NCBI RefSeq assembly: GCF_040024445.1
Contig: NZ_CP157276.1
Span: 1,674,001-1,738,000 of the forward strand
Length of the DNA stretch: 64,000 bases
Source: Prescottella soli
GTDB lineage: Bacteria > Actinomycetota > Actinomycetes > Mycobacteriales > Mycobacteriaceae
Reading direction: 5' to 3'
Part shown: positions 25,070-34,978 of the stretch, one piece after another
Position numbering within the stretch: position 1 is the first letter of the stretch
Layout of the letters: every line of letters begins with the position of its first letter
Notes under the pieces: generated by a model
The model's input: the letters and a program-made list of their open reading frames with translations, nothing else
Told to the model about the DNA's origin: nothing
The model's database searches: none
Made by a program: the position numbers and the translations under genes

Positions 25070-26701
25070 ATGACGGACACCCAGACGGCTCGCACCGAGG
25101 CCGCCGCATACGACACCGATGTGGCAGTGGTGGGCTGTGGCCCCGTCGGGACGCTGCTGGCCGTGCTGCTCGGTCAGCGCGGTCACCGAGTCACGATCGT
25201 CGATAAGTGGCCCGCTCCGTACGCACAGCCCCGCGCGGTCACCTACGACCACGAGATCGCCCGCATTCTCGCGATTCTGGGCATCGATTCGGACAACGAT
25301 CCGGCGGTCGAGTACCACGACGATCTCTACTACTGGCGTAACGCCGAAGGGGAAGACCTCCTCGAGGTCGACTGGAAATCCATCGCAGCATCGGGGTGGC
25401 GCACGCGGTACTGGTTCTCCCAGCCCGAACTCGAGAAGCGGCTTCGTGAGATCGCCGCGACCTTGCCGAGCGTGACGATGCTGCGCGGCTGGACGGCGAC
25501 CGACCTCGAGCAGAACGACGACGCGGTCGTGCTGACCGGTCAGGTCACCTGCACGAACGGCGACTCGGCCACCGAGGTGATCCGGGCAAAGTACGTCGTC
25601 GGGGCGGACGGTGCCAACAGCTTCGTTCGTACGGCACTTGGCCTGGACTTCGCCGACCACGGATTCTTCTTCGACTGGCTTATCCTCGACATGATCATGC
25701 CGGACATCTCGGGTCTCGATCTCGGCCCGACGCACTGGCAGCTGTGCGACCCGGCCCGGCCGACGACGATCGTCCCGGGCGGACCCGGCCGCCGCCGCTG
25801 GGAGTACATGGTGCTGCCCGGGGAGGACCCAGTGGAACTGGCCTCCGAGCAATCCGCGTGGCATCTGCTCGAACCGTGGGGCGTCACCCCGGCCAACGCC
25901 GAACTCGAGCGTTCTGCGGTCTACCGATTCCAGGCACGGTGGGCGGAAAACTGGCGCAATGGCCGTGGACTGATCGCGGGCGATGCCGCACATCTGATGC
26001 CGCCGTTCGCCGGCGAGGGTATGTGCGCGGGCCTTCGGGACGCCTTGGCCCTGGCATGGCGCCTGGATCTCGTGCTGTCGGGCAGATCCAGCGACGACGT
26101 GCTCGATACCTATGGGACCGAACGCAAGGGGCACGTCCAGCACTACATCGACTTCTCGATTCGCCTGGGCAAGATCATCTGCATTTCCGACGCCGACGAC
26201 GCGGCTGCCCGGGACCAGCAGATGATCGCCGAACTCGCCGCCTCCGACGGCACCCCGGTCGACACCGACATGGCCTCGCTCGGACCAGGCCTGTGGCATT
26301 CGGGTACCGCTCATGCCGGGGAACTGTCCGTTCAGGGCGTCGTGGAGGCGAATGGCCGACGGGGCCGATTCGACGACGTCGTGGGCCGAGGCTGGACCGT
26401 GATCGGCCGGGGTGCATCCACCGCGGACGTGCTCACCGACGAGCAGCGCCGCCTGTGGGACCGTCTGGACGGACGCTATGTCCGGATCGGGCCGGCGGGT
26501 GCCGACTGCGACGTGGTCGACGTGGACGGCACCTACGGGAGGTGGCTCGACGAGATCGGCGCCGACTTCATGATCCTGCGCCCCGACTTCTACGTCGCGG
26601 CCACCGCCCCCGACGCGGCGGCACTGCGGGACTCACTCGGCACGATTCTCGACGGGCTGCATTTGACCACCACCGATCGCGCACCGGTCACGACCCGATG
26701 A
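25070..26701 (+). CDS. FAD-dependent aromatic hydroxylase (resorcinol/MhpA-like)
   Basis: 543 residues from ATG 25070. It is a class A flavoprotein monooxygenase. The Rossmann motif is [20 protein letters not shown] (about 18-37), the DG motif [10 protein letters not shown] (about 178-187) and the GD motif [19 protein letters not shown] (about 300-318), with a thioredoxin-like C-terminal domain. It uses NAD(P)H and O2 to hydroxylate a phenol. Downstream hydroxyquinol dioxygenase and maleylacetate reductase imply that the product is hydroxyquinol, so resorcinol or a related phenol is the likely substrate. MhpA-type 3-hydroxyphenylpropionate hydroxylase is the alternative by sequence style. Confidence 0.85.
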   Translation: MTDTQTARTEAAAYDTDVAVVGCGPVGTLLAVLLGQRGHRVTIVDKWPAPYAQPRAVTYDHEIARILAILGIDSDNDPAVEYHDDLYYWRNAEGEDLLEVDWKSIAASGWRTRYWFSQPELEKRLREIAATLPSVTMLRGWTATDLEQNDDAVVLTGQVTCTNGDSATEVIRAKYVVGADGANSFVRTALGLDFADHGFFFDWLILDMIMPDISGLDLGPTHWQLCDPARPTTIVPGGPGRRRWEYMVLPGEDPVELASEQSAWHLLEPWGVTPANAELERSAVYRFQARWAENWRNGRGLIAGDAAHLMPPFAGEGMCAGLRDALALAWRLDLVLSGRSSDDVLDTYGTERKGHVQHYIDFSIRLGKIICISDADDAAARDQQMIAELAASDGTPVDTDMASLGPGLWHSGTAHAGELSVQGVVEANGRRGRFDDVVGRGWTVIGRGASTADVLTDEQRRLWDRLDGRYVRIGPAGADCDVVDVDGTYGRWLDEIGADFMILRPDFYVAATAPDAAALRDSLGTILDGLHLTTTDRAPVTTR

Positions 26702-26715
26702 AGAGAGCTGTTCCC

Positions 26716-27780
26716 ATGAACCTGAATTTCGATCACGTCACGCTCGGACAGCGGGTGCTGTTCGGATCTGGACGCGCTGCCGACAGCCTCGCCGACGAGG
26801 TCGCCCGGCTCGGGGCCCGACGGGTCATGGTCGTCGCGTCCCGATCCGAAGCCCGAGTCGCCCAGGCGGTCACGACACACATCGATGTGGCCGTGTTCCA
26901 CGACGACGTCGCCCCGCACGTTCCGATCGCCAAGGCCGAGTCGGCACGTGCAGTTGCGGTGGACAAGGCTGTCGACCTGCTGGTGTGTGTCGGCGGCGGC
27001 TCGACCACCGGGCTGGCCAAGGCCGTCGCCCTGGCGACGGGACTGCCGATCGTCGCCGTGCCCACCACCTACGCGGGCTCCGAGGCCACCAACGTGTGGG
27101 GCCTGACCGAGGCAGCCCGTAAGACCACGGGCGTCGACGACCGGGTGCTGCCCGTCACGGTGATCTACGACGCGCACCTGACGCTATCGTTGCCGGTGGA
27201 ACTGTCGGTCGCGTCCGGCCTCAACGGCATGGCCCACTGCATCGACTCGATGTGGGCGCCACGCACCGACCCGATCAACCGCGCCCTCGCCGCCGAGGGC
27301 ATCCGGGCGCTCGCCGAGGGACTGCCCGCGATCAAGGGAGATCCGCAGGACGTGAGCGGACGCGAGCAGACCCTGTACGGCGCGTACCTGTCCGCGGTCG
27401 CGTTCGCGTCCGCGGGATCGGGTCTGCATCACAAGATCTGTCACGTCCTCGGCGGCGCCTACAACCTGCCCCACGCCCAAACCCACGCGACGGTCCTGCC
27501 ATACGTCCTCGCCTTCAACGCCCCCGCCGCACACGAGGCGGAGCGGAGGATCGCCGCGGCGTTCGGGACGGGTACCGCGGTCGCGGGACTGAGCTCGCTG
27601 CGGGCGACGCTCGACGCCCCCCGAGCCCTGAAGGACTACGGGTTCGACGAGACGCAGATTCCCGAGGCCGTGGAGTTGATCCTGCCCGTCGTCCCCGATT
27701 CCAATCCCCGCCCGGTGACCGCCACCGATCTGGAAGCGCTCCTGCGCGCAGCCCATGCAGGCGAAACCCCCGTGCTGTGA
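26716..27780 (+). CDS. Maleylacetate reductase
   Basis: 354 residues from ATG 26716 (an in-frame ATG at 26698 overlaps the upstream stop as ATGA). Iron-alcohol-dehydrogenase fold: nucleotide motif [19 protein letters not shown], substrate loop [14 protein letters not shown], and metal-site histidines in [12 protein letters not shown] and [12 protein letters not shown]. It reduces maleylacetate to 3-oxoadipate with NAD(P)H, the step after hydroxyquinol ring cleavage, and sits directly between the hydroxylase and dioxygenase genes. Confidence 0.92.
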   Translation: MNLNFDHVTLGQRVLFGSGRAADSLADEVARLGARRVMVVASRSEARVAQAVTTHIDVAVFHDDVAPHVPIAKAESARAVAVDKAVDLLVCVGGGSTTGLAKAVALATGLPIVAVPTTYAGSEATNVWGLTEAARKTTGVDDRVLPVTVIYDAHLTLSLPVELSVASGLNGMAHCIDSMWAPRTDPINRALAAEGIRALAEGLPAIKGDPQDVSGREQTLYGAYLSAVAFASAGSGLHHKICHVLGGAYNLPHAQTHATVLPYVLAFNAPAAHEAERRIAAAFGTGTAVAGLSSLRATLDAPRALKDYGFDETQIPEAVELILPVVPDSNPRPVTATDLEALLRAAHAGETPVL

Positions 27781-27793
27781 AAGGAACACGAAA

Positions 27794-28699
27794 ATGACCA
27801 CTCACACCGAAGCGCCGATCAACCCACAGCAGCAGGCACTCGAGGACGAACTCGTCGCCACCGTCGTCGCATCGTTCGACGCCGCCCCCAACCCGCGACT
27901 GAAGGAAGTCATGCAGTCGCTGACCCGGCACCTGCACGCATTCATCCGCGACGTTCGGCTGACGGAAGCAGAATGGAACACGGCGATCGAATTCCTCACC
28001 GCCGTCGGGCACATCACCGACGACAAGCGCCAGGAATTCGTCCTACTCTCCGACGTCCTCGGCGCATCCATGCAAACCATCGCCGTCAACAACCAGGCAC
28101 ACAAGGGCGCCACCGACGCGACGGTCTTCGGTCCGTTCTTCGTCGAGGATGCCCCCGAGATCCCGCTCGGCGGTGACATCGCCGGTGGCGCCTCGGGGCA
28201 GCCGTGCTGGGTCGAAGGCACCGTCACCGACACCGACGGCAAACCGGTTCCCGGCGCCCGCATCGAGGTGTGGGAGTGCGACGAGGACGGATACTACGAC
28301 GTGCAATACACCGACGAGCGGGTTGCCGGTCGCGCGCACCTGTTCACCAACGACCAAGGGCAGTACCGGTTCTGGGGCCTGACACCGGTGCCCTACCCCA
28401 TCCCTCACGATGGGCCGGTCGGCAAGATGCTCGAGTCCGTGGGCCGTTCTCCGGTCCGTGCGGCGCACCTGCACTTCATGGTCACCGCCGACGGTCTACG
28501 TCCCCTGGTCACGCACATCTTTGTCGACGGCGATCCGCAGATCGACATCGGCGACAGCGTCTTCGGGGTCAAGGAGTCACTGATCAAGGAATTCGCGGTG
28601 CAGGCGCCGGGATCTCCCACCCCGGACGGCCGTAGCCTCGGCGACCGCACTTGGGCGCGAGCGCGTTTCGACATCGTCCTCGCCCCCGCAGGCGTCTGA
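27794..28699 (+). CDS. Hydroxyquinol 1,2-dioxygenase (intradiol)
   Basis: 301 residues behind AAGGA. The N-terminal helical dimer domain (about 20-115) is followed by the intradiol beta-core. Fe(III) ligands match the family: Tyr168 (GYYDVQY), Tyr201 ([10 protein letters not shown]), His225 and His227 (AAHLHFMV), a constant offset of 4 from the actinobacterial hydroxyquinol enzyme. It cleaves 1,2,4-trihydroxybenzene to maleylacetate. Context favours hydroxyquinol over catechol as substrate. Confidence 0.92.
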   Translation: MTTHTEAPINPQQQALEDELVATVVASFDAAPNPRLKEVMQSLTRHLHAFIRDVRLTEAEWNTAIEFLTAVGHITDDKRQEFVLLSDVLGASMQTIAVNNQAHKGATDATVFGPFFVEDAPEIPLGGDIAGGASGQPCWVEGTVTDTDGKPVPGARIEVWECDEDGYYDVQYTDERVAGRAHLFTNDQGQYRFWGLTPVPYPIPHDGPVGKMLESVGRSPVRAAHLHFMVTADGLRPLVTHIFVDGDPQIDIGDSVFGVKESLIKEFAVQAPGSPTPDGRSLGDRTWARARFDIVLAPAGV

Positions 28700-28745
28700 C
28701 AACGCGCACGTTGCCGCTCACCTTCCGAACAGATTAGGACATCAC

Positions 28746-29924
28746 GTGAGGGTTTCGACCACGCCCTCGGCAGGAATCGACCTGACCGGCGAGGCGATCT
28801 TTCAGGCACACCTGGGAGGCAAGCTGGAGATCGGGTTGACCGCGCCACTCGAAGACAGGCGTGACCTGTCCATCGCCTACACCCCAGGAGTGGCCGAAGT
28901 CAGTCGCGCGATCCACCGCGACCCCGCCGTCGCCTACACCCACACGTGGGCCTCGCGGCTGGTCGCCGTGGTCAGCGACGGGACCGCGGTGCTCGGGTTG
29001 GGCAACATCGGCGCGGGCGCGTCGCTGCCGGTGATGGAAGGTAAATCGGCACTGTTCAAGAGATTCGCCGGGCTGAACTCCATTCCGCTGGTCCTCGAAA
29101 CCACCGACGTCGACGAGATCGTCGAGACTATCGTGCGGCTGCGGTCGAGCTTCGGGGCCGTCAACTTGGAGGACATCGCGGCCCCGCGATGCTTCGAGAT
29201 CGAAACCCGCCTCATCGAAGCACTGAATATGCCGGTCACGCACGACGACCAGCACGGCACCGCCGTCGTGGTCCTGGCCGCCCTGACCAACGCCGCCACC
29301 GTGATCGGCCGTGAGCTCGCCGCGCTGCGTGTCGTCATTTCAGGAGCCGGAGCCGCGGGGATCGCCGTCACCGACATCCTGCTCGCCGCCGGCGTGCCGG
29401 ATGTGACACTGGTGGATTCGCGCGGCATCATCCACCCGGATCGAGGGGATCTCACCGGCATCAAGGCCACGTACGCGGCCCGGACCAATCCCCGCGGGGT
29501 CACCGGCGGCTACGAGAACGCATTGGACGGTGCGAATGTCTTCATCGGTGTGTCCTCGGGCACCGTTCCGGAGGAGGCGTTGGCACGAATGTCCAAGGAC
29601 GCCGTCGTCTTCGCGCTGTCCAACCCGGATCCCGAAGTCCACCCCGACGTCGCCCGCAGGTTCGCCGCCGTCGTCGCCACCGGCCGCAGCGACTTCCCGA
29701 ACCAGATCAACAACGTCCTGGCCTTTCCCGGTATCTTCCGAGGCGCACTCGATGCCCGCGCAACGAAAATCACTCCGGCCATGAAGATCGCCGCAGCTCA
29801 TGCGATCGCGACGATCGCCGCCGAAGATCTCACCTGCGAGCACATCGTCCCGAGCCCCCTGGACGAGCGAGTCGCGCCGGCCGTCGCCGCAGCAGTCATG
29901 CAGGCCAGTTCCCCCGGCCGCTGA
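28746..29924 (+). CDS. NAD(P)-dependent malic enzyme
   Basis: 392 residues, GTG start. Short prokaryotic malic enzyme: YTPGVAEVSRAI (about 45), GNIGAGASLPVMEGKSALFKRF, DIAAPRCFEIE with metal-site acids, HDDQHGTAVVVLAAL, and the Rossmann motif ISGAGAAGIAVTDILLAAGV. It decarboxylates malate to pyruvate. Its place at the end of the hydroxyquinol operon suggests it pulls C4 units from the 3-oxoadipate pathway toward pyruvate and NAD(P)H. A perfect terminator follows. Confidence 0.9.
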   Translation: MRVSTTPSAGIDLTGEAIFQAHLGGKLEIGLTAPLEDRRDLSIAYTPGVAEVSRAIHRDPAVAYTHTWASRLVAVVSDGTAVLGLGNIGAGASLPVMEGKSALFKRFAGLNSIPLVLETTDVDEIVETIVRLRSSFGAVNLEDIAAPRCFEIETRLIEALNMPVTHDDQHGTAVVVLAALTNAATVIGRELAALRVVISGAGAAGIAVTDILLAAGVPDVTLVDSRGIIHPDRGDLTGIKATYAARTNPRGVTGGYENALDGANVFIGVSSGTVPEEALARMSKDAVVFALSNPDPEVHPDVARRFAAVVATGRSDFPNQINNVLAFPGIFRGALDARATKITPAMKIAAAHAIATIAAEDLTCEHIVPSPLDERVAPAVAAAVMQASSPGR

Positions 29925-29930
29925 GCGAAC

Positions 29931-29961
29931 CGGCACTCCGGTGGCAGCCACCGGAGTGCCG
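29931..29961 (+). terminator. Terminator of the hydroxyquinol operon
   Basis: Perfect 14-bp stem CGGCACTCCGGTGG / CCACCGGAGTGCCG with a 3-nt loop, 6 nt after the malic enzyme stop. Confidence 0.8.
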
Positions 29962-30077
29962 GGACACCGCCGGTGGCGGCCGCTCGGCATCGCGCGGTGC
30001 TCACCGATCCCCGCCGTCCACCACAGCTTCCCCACCGATGGTTCGCCGCCGGTGCAGCCAAGAAGGAGTCCCACCCA

Positions 30078-30392
30078 GTGTCCATCGGTCATGTCATCAC
30101 CTTCACCTTCCTGCCCGGCACATCCCCGGAAACGATCACGCGGCTGACCGACGCGCTCGACACACTCGCAGCCTCGTCCGAGGGAATCGAAAGCTACCGA
30201 CACGGCCGCGACCTCGAATTCCGTCACGGCAACGCCGACTATGCCATCGCCGCGGTGTTTCGCGATCGCGCCGCCCTCACCGCGTACCTGGCGGCGCCGC
30301 AGCACCTGCGCCTCGTGACCGACCTGGTCGAACCCCACGTCACAGCGAAAAGCTCCGTGCAATTCGAGTGCGCCGGCCCGGCCCAGCGCTGA
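30078..30392 (+). CDS. Dabb (stress-responsive A/B barrel) protein
   Basis: 104 residues from GTG 30078, behind AGAAGGAG. Dimeric alpha/beta-barrel pattern with conserved start GHVITFTFLPGTSPETI, central SYRHGRDLEFRHGNADYAIAAVF and QHLRLVTDLVEPHV. Such small proteins act as accessory or cyclase-like enzymes in aromatic metabolism. It follows the hydroxyquinol operon after a terminator, so a linked but separately expressed role is possible. Confidence 0.82.
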   Translation: MSIGHVITFTFLPGTSPETITRLTDALDTLAASSEGIESYRHGRDLEFRHGNADYAIAAVFRDRAALTAYLAAPQHLRLVTDLVEPHVTAKSSVQFECAGPAQR

Positions 30393-30471
30393 CGTCACAG
30401 CGCCCTGGCCGCCTTCGACGTCCACCGTTGCGGCGGCCCCGGCGGCCGCACCCGCGCAGAAAGGCTCCACC

Positions 30472-31644
30472 ATGAATATCGACGACACCCTCATCGGGAC
30501 TGCCCCCGAAACCAGTTCGAATCCCACACCCATCGACGGAAAGGACACCCGCCGATTCCTCGGCAGGGCCTGCGGCACGCTCGCGGTCACGACAGTGGTC
30601 TTCGTCCTGACCATGCTGCTTCCCGGCCCCCTCCGGTCGCTGCAGACCATCGGAACCCTCAGCACGTTCGGACTGGGACCCTTGCTGGTTCTCTCGGTGT
30701 GGTGGCCACGATGGACCCGGTGGGGCTCGCGCACGGTGCCCCCGATCGTTGCGGCGTTCGGCACCACCCTGGCCCTGATCGTCCTGGCCGTCGCCTTTGC
30801 CGGGTTGGCGCTGGCCGTGGTCGGGCGGTTCGACGTTGCCGGCCTGTTCTCCGCTGCCGCCGCCCAAAGCGAGGGTGTTCTCACACCTTTCCCCTTCGTC
30901 ACCACGCTCGGGGTGCTGACCTTCGTGTCGATGCTCCACGTCACGTTCGTCCTGGAGAAATGGCCGTTCGACACCGCCCAGCCGATCCGGGACGGACTCC
31001 TCGCATTCGCCTTCTGCTCGGTCCTGGCCGTCGCCACCTACTTCGTCGTCGCGAACTGGGACGGCATCGATCCATCCGTCCTGCAGGTGCTGGGCGTGCT
31101 CAATCCCGGTGGCCCGGTCGACGCCCTGGAACTGGTCGGATGGCTCGCCTGGATCGCCTGCCTCGACGTCGTGGTCATGGTGTTGCTGCGCGGTTGGCCC
31201 TTCGACGGGATCCGTTCTCGCCGGGTGCGGATCGCGGTGACCGGCACGACCATCCCGATGGTAGGAACAGCGCTGTACGTCGTCGCCAGGCGAGAGTTCG
31301 ACGTGTCCTCGACCGCAATCGCGGCCGCAGCGGCCATGGCGATCACGGCGGTGTTCGTCATGACCATCGCCTTCGACGGGCGTCTGTTGCGGGGTATCCG
31401 TTCGGCCGCGACGGAACGGACACTGTCACTTGCGGTGATGTGCGTCCTGGCCGCCGTGTTGTATGCCGTGTTGATCGGGATCGCCGGACGATTCGAGTCG
31501 TGGACCGAGGTGCCGCCGCAACTGTGGGTTGCGGTGTCCGGCTTGAACATTCTGGCACCCACCTTGATCCTGCACGACTCCGTCTGGAACAGATGGCCTT
31601 TCCGCCCTCTCCTCGCCGACAGCGCCGATCTGCACACGACCTGA
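30472..31644 (+). CDS. Ten-TM membrane protein with three WPF motifs, unknown function
   Basis: 390 residues. About ten hydrophobic segments, e.g. LAVTTVVFVLTMLLPGPL, GLLAFAFCSVLAVATYFVV and LAVMCVLAAVLYAVLIGIAG. Three similar loops follow long helices: VTFVLEKWPFDTAQP (about 162-176), VVMVLLRGWPFDGIR (about 233-247) and HDSVWNRWPFRPLL (near the end). This suggests internal repeats of an ancestral unit. No transporter family is recognised. Located between a Dabb gene and a WhiB gene after the hydroxyquinol operon, it might move an aromatic compound, but that is position-based inference. Confidence 0.75.
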   Translation: MNIDDTLIGTAPETSSNPTPIDGKDTRRFLGRACGTLAVTTVVFVLTMLLPGPLRSLQTIGTLSTFGLGPLLVLSVWWPRWTRWGSRTVPPIVAAFGTTLALIVLAVAFAGLALAVVGRFDVAGLFSAAAAQSEGVLTPFPFVTTLGVLTFVSMLHVTFVLEKWPFDTAQPIRDGLLAFAFCSVLAVATYFVVANWDGIDPSVLQVLGVLNPGGPVDALELVGWLAWIACLDVVVMVLLRGWPFDGIRSRRVRIAVTGTTIPMVGTALYVVARREFDVSSTAIAAAAAMAITAVFVMTIAFDGRLLRGIRSAATERTLSLAVMCVLAAVLYAVLIGIAGRFESWTEVPPQLWVAVSGLNILAPTLILHDSVWNRWPFRPLLADSADLHTT

Positions 31645-31674
31645 CAGCGGCGGTGCTTGAAGAAGAGACCGATC

Positions 31675-31977
31675 ATGGATCACCTACGTCGAGGGCGGCG
31701 CGACTCCGGAAACCCGCAGGCGGGTGGCCTGGGGTGGCGGTTGCACGCCCGATGCCGACACACCGTCGAGCATCTCTTCTTCCCTCCGGACAACGAGCGT
31801 CACGGGGCCCAGGTACGGAGAGAGGCTGCCGCCAAGGAGATCTGTGCAGACTGTCCCGTCATCATCGACTGCAGACACGACGCGTCGACCCAACCCGAGC
31901 TGGTCGGGGTCTGGGGAGCGCTGACCGAACGCGACCGCAGCTCCCGACGCCTACGTGCAACCGCCGCTGCGTCATGA
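31675..31977 (+). CDS. WhiB-family Fe-S regulator
   Basis: 100 residues from ATG 31675 (TTG 31657 possible). Four Cys cluster ligands: ARCRH, then CADC and DCRHD in ICADCPVIIDCRHDA. The turn motif is GVWGALTERDR, a variant of the usual G[VI]WGG, followed by a basic tail (SSRRLRATAAAS). WhiB proteins bind a [4Fe-4S] cluster and partner with sigma factors; this one may respond to O2 or NO. It lies 30 nt after the ten-TM gene, so the two may be co-transcribed. Confidence 0.88.
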   Translation: MDHLRRGRRDSGNPQAGGLGWRLHARCRHTVEHLFFPPDNERHGAQVRREAAAKEICADCPVIIDCRHDASTQPELVGVWGALTERDRSSRRLRATAAAS

Positions 31978-32315
31978 ACTCTTCCGGCGCGGCTGCGTGC
32001 GTCGCCTGGACTCGTACACACCCGCTAGTCGGACCGCCTCCACTCCACCGGTCGCCATCCTGGCCGGAGGACGACCCAGCGTTGACCTCCCGATTCACCC
32101 CGGTGCTCGTTTCACCCATCACATCGACGGCCAACGTCGGGACATCATGAGACCCCGAGGGCCTGCGGCGGTGCGAACGCCGACTGCAGAGTGGCTATCA
32201 CCCGATCGATCCAGTCCGACTCCACCGTGCCGCTGCGAGCCCGTTCGGCGACGTCGACGAGGCGCCTTTCAGCGCTCATGGCTCCTACGCCGAGACCGTT
32301 TGCGGCGGTGAGCAT

Positions 32316-33230
32316 TTGGTGCGACGCGAGGGCGTTGGTCGATCTCGATCCCGACATCCCTCCTGCCGACCCGCGGCCGCGGGTCGTGGCGGGCGCTGCT
32401 GGGTCGCAGGTCCCGACGGTGTTCACCGGGTCGAGGTGCGCCCCGACGGCGGCGCCGACGTGACCTGTCTCGACGGCCAGCCGGCCGTGCAGATCGCGCT
32501 CTGCGACGGGGTCCTGCTCGCGATCGGGAACACCGAGCACCGAATGCGACGCGACCCCAGGTCCGGCCACCTCGCGCCACTCGACATCCTGGACCGCCCC
32601 GCGCGGATCCTCGTCCCCGGCCGCGACCCAGCGCCGGTCGATCTACCGACAGGAACGGTCGACGCCGTCACGGCCACCGACGGCGGATTCGTTCTCCTGC
32701 TGACCGTCTCGCTCAGCGCTCCGGAACCGCGCGGCCGACAGCTCGTGTCGATCGCAACCGACGGGGCTGTGCGGCTCGGGCCCATCCTCGAGCTGTATTC
32801 GAATCTGTCGTCAGCGAGTCTGTCGCCGAACCCGTTGCGGCTGTACACACAGAAGACGGTCTACCGAGTCCTCGACGATCTGACCGTCGAGCCGATCCGT
32901 CCCGTGTCACATCACGGGCTTCGCCTGGGACTGATCGGCGACCGGCCGTGGACCGTCACGTACCGGCCGCGCGGCATCGGCCGCAGAGGGTGGTGGCCTG
33001 GCACCGGCCCGGACGACCTGCCACCCCGCGAGGCCGGTCAGTGGCTGTTCGTGCTGCTCGACAAGGACTCGGACAGGCCGACGACAGTCGTGCCCCTGTC
33101 CACTCCCCTGACCACGGCCGGCCGCCACCACCGACGGCACGGTCTGACTGGCCGACAGCGCCGTAACCGCGCTCCGCCCGGACGGGAGCGTCGACGACCT
33201 CGACCTCGCGTTTGACGACCGATCCCCCGG
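32316..33230 (+). pseudogene. Frameshifted hypothetical gene
   Basis: From about 32400 the frame reads GPDGVHRVEVRPDGGADVTC and continues as a beta-propeller-like protein to WLFVLLDKDSDRPTTVVPL. Near 33115 the natural frame shifts: the other frame gives TTDGTV-stop-LADSAVTALRPDG, where TGA replaces an expected Trp codon. The N-terminus also changes frame near 32390. At least two lesions are present. Function unknown. Confidence 0.55.
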
Positions 33231-33261
33231 CCACAGGCTCACTGGTCTCTAAGGTGAGCAC

Positions 33262-33999
33262 ATGGCCGGAAACGAGCAGCGCTGGCATTGGGCGCCCTAG
33301 GAACTGACACTCTCCGCCGGTCCGGAAGCTGGTCGCTGGATCGCGGAGGCGCTGCGCCGAGATGCAGCGGAGGTCGGTGCCCTCGTTCCGCCGGTGTTCG
33401 ACGCGTACGCCCGTGTCTTCCACCCCGTCTACCTTGGCGGCGGCGACGAGTGGACTCGAATCAACTGGCGCACGGTCGCCGAGCAACACGGCACGATCGC
33501 TCACGCTGCGATGAGCTGGCAGACCATCACCGGGACCCATCGTCCCGGCTACGACCCGGAAGAAGGCTCCCTGCCTCAACCGGAGGCCCGCGTCCTCGCA
33601 TCGATCCTCCGCAACCACACCACCACACCGGATGTGTGTTGGTTCGCGATCTGGGACGGATACGGAGACGAAGGCAGGCCCCCGCCCGGTATCGAACTCC
33701 TCGATGCCTACCGGAACATGGTCGTCCTCCACGGGCCGATCGACGCCGCCGAGGCTCGTTTCGGCACGACCCCGCACCACCGGGGCGGCGGCTACAGCGC
33801 CAACCTGTGGTGGCCTGACGATCACACCTGGTGCGTGGCAACAGATATCGACCTCAAATCGACCTACGTCGGCGGCAGCGCCGCCTGCATCGACGCCATC
33901 CTCACCGACCCACGTCTCGAAGCCTTCCCTATCCCCGACACCCACTTCTTCGGCTGGACAGCCGACACCATCAACCCCCACCCGCCGTACGGGACGTGA
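33262..33999 (+). pseudogene. Hypothetical gene interrupted by an amber codon
   Basis: ATG 33262 opens MAGNEQRWHWAP, then TAG (33298-33300), then the same frame continues as ELTLSAGPEAGRWIAEALRR to a stop at 33999 with good protein character throughout (PDVCWFAIWDGYGDEG, NLWWPDDHTWCVATDIDL). A shorter protein could start at GTG 33391. The family, a roughly 245-residue actinobacterial protein, is not named here. Either a nonsense mutation or a shorter, re-started product. Confidence 0.6.
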
Positions 34000-34053
34000 C
34001 AGCCACCGAACCCGCCCGTAGCGCCACCGGCTCGGTGGGCGCGGCAGGTGTGT

Positions 34054-34179
34054 GAACAATTGCCAACTATCTTGACCACCCTCGAAGGGGTCTCTCGCCA
34101 CCGCGGTTGTCAATCCCCAGGTCAGACGCCCGTGAAATGACAACTAGATTGGCCATTCACACCGGCCGCCGCTGTGAAT
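34054..34179 (+). repeat. Dispersed repeat, copy C, abutting an IS3 remnant
   Basis: GAACAATTGCCAACTATCTT, GGTTGTCAATCCCCAGGTCAG and CAACTAGATTGGCCATTCACA, then an 11-bp GC spacer and TGTGAATC. Immediately after, sequence changes to the IS3-type orfA fragment. Confidence 0.65.
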
Positions 34180-34182
34180 CGC

Positions 34183-34650
34183 CGAGGTCCGCGGCGAGTA
34201 CTCGTCGGAATGGGCAGCGATCGTGTCGGTCGCCGCCAAGTTGGGCATCGGTTCGGCACAGACCCTGCTGAACTGGGTTCGTCGCGATCAGGTCGACGCA
34301 GGGAAGCGCCCCGGGGTGACCAGCGACATGGCCGAGGAACTCCGCAAGCTCCGAGCTGAGAATCGAGAACTCAAGCGCGCCAACGATATACTGAAGTCGG
34401 CATCGACTTTCTTCGCGGCGGAGCTCGACCGCCGCACTCGGTGATCGTCGGCTACATCGACGACCACAAGCAGGAGTACGGCGTCGAGCCGATCTGGCGC
34501 GTGCTGACCGCACACGGCTGCAAGATCGCGCCGTCCACCTACTACGATGTCTGCGCCCGCCGGCGGCAGCCGTGCAAGCGGCAGCTGGGATTCGGGAGAA
34601 ACTGCGCGATCAGCGCACCGAGCGCAGCGTCCGGAGCGACCTGATCCGGG
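34183..34650 (+). mobile_element. IS3-family remnant (truncated orfA and orfB)
   Basis: 34183-34444 encodes the orfA tail: EVRGEYSSEWAAIVSVAAKLG, then SAQTLLNWVRRDQVD and the leucine-zipper helix EELRKLRAENRELKRANDIL. The first codons are missing. orfB starts at GTG 34441 (VIVGYIDDHKQEYGVEPIWRVL, CKIAPSTYYD) and loses its expected sequence near 34570; no DDE domain remains. The element is inactive and its right breakpoint lies just before a truncated PAP2 gene. Confidence 0.8.
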
Positions 34651-34675
34651 TCGGCTCGAAGCCCGTCTTGTTCCC

Positions 34676-34978
34676 ATGCCGGAGTCCGCGTCCTTCCCAT
34701 CCGGTCACGCCGCCTCGGCTTTTGCGTTCGTCTATACGGTGGGCCGACACTACCCGGTGTTTGCAGTGCCGATCCGGTTGCTCGCCAGTGGGGTGGCCTA
34801 TTCGAGAGTGCACACCGTTGTGCACTACCCCGGTGACGTGGTGCTCGGCTCCGTCCTCGGAGCCGGAACGTCGGCCATGGTGGCGGGCGCACGCGACCGT
34901 AGGAATCGGCCGCCAGGGCGGGAGGAAGGCGTCGTATCCGGCCGACTACTCGGGCTCCTCCTGGCGGACGACCGGTGA
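34676..34978 (+). pseudogene. N-terminally truncated PAP2 phosphatase
   Basis: 100 residues that retain phosphatase motif 2 (FPSGHAASAFAFV) and motif 3 (SRVHTVVHYPGDVVLGSVLGAG), but motif 1 (KxxxxxxRP) and the first membrane helices are gone, replaced by IS3 sequence. The last 11 codons overlap the convergent diacylglycerol-kinase gene. Probably non-functional. PAP2 phosphatase and DAG kinase domains are often linked or fused in actinobacteria. Confidence 0.7.
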
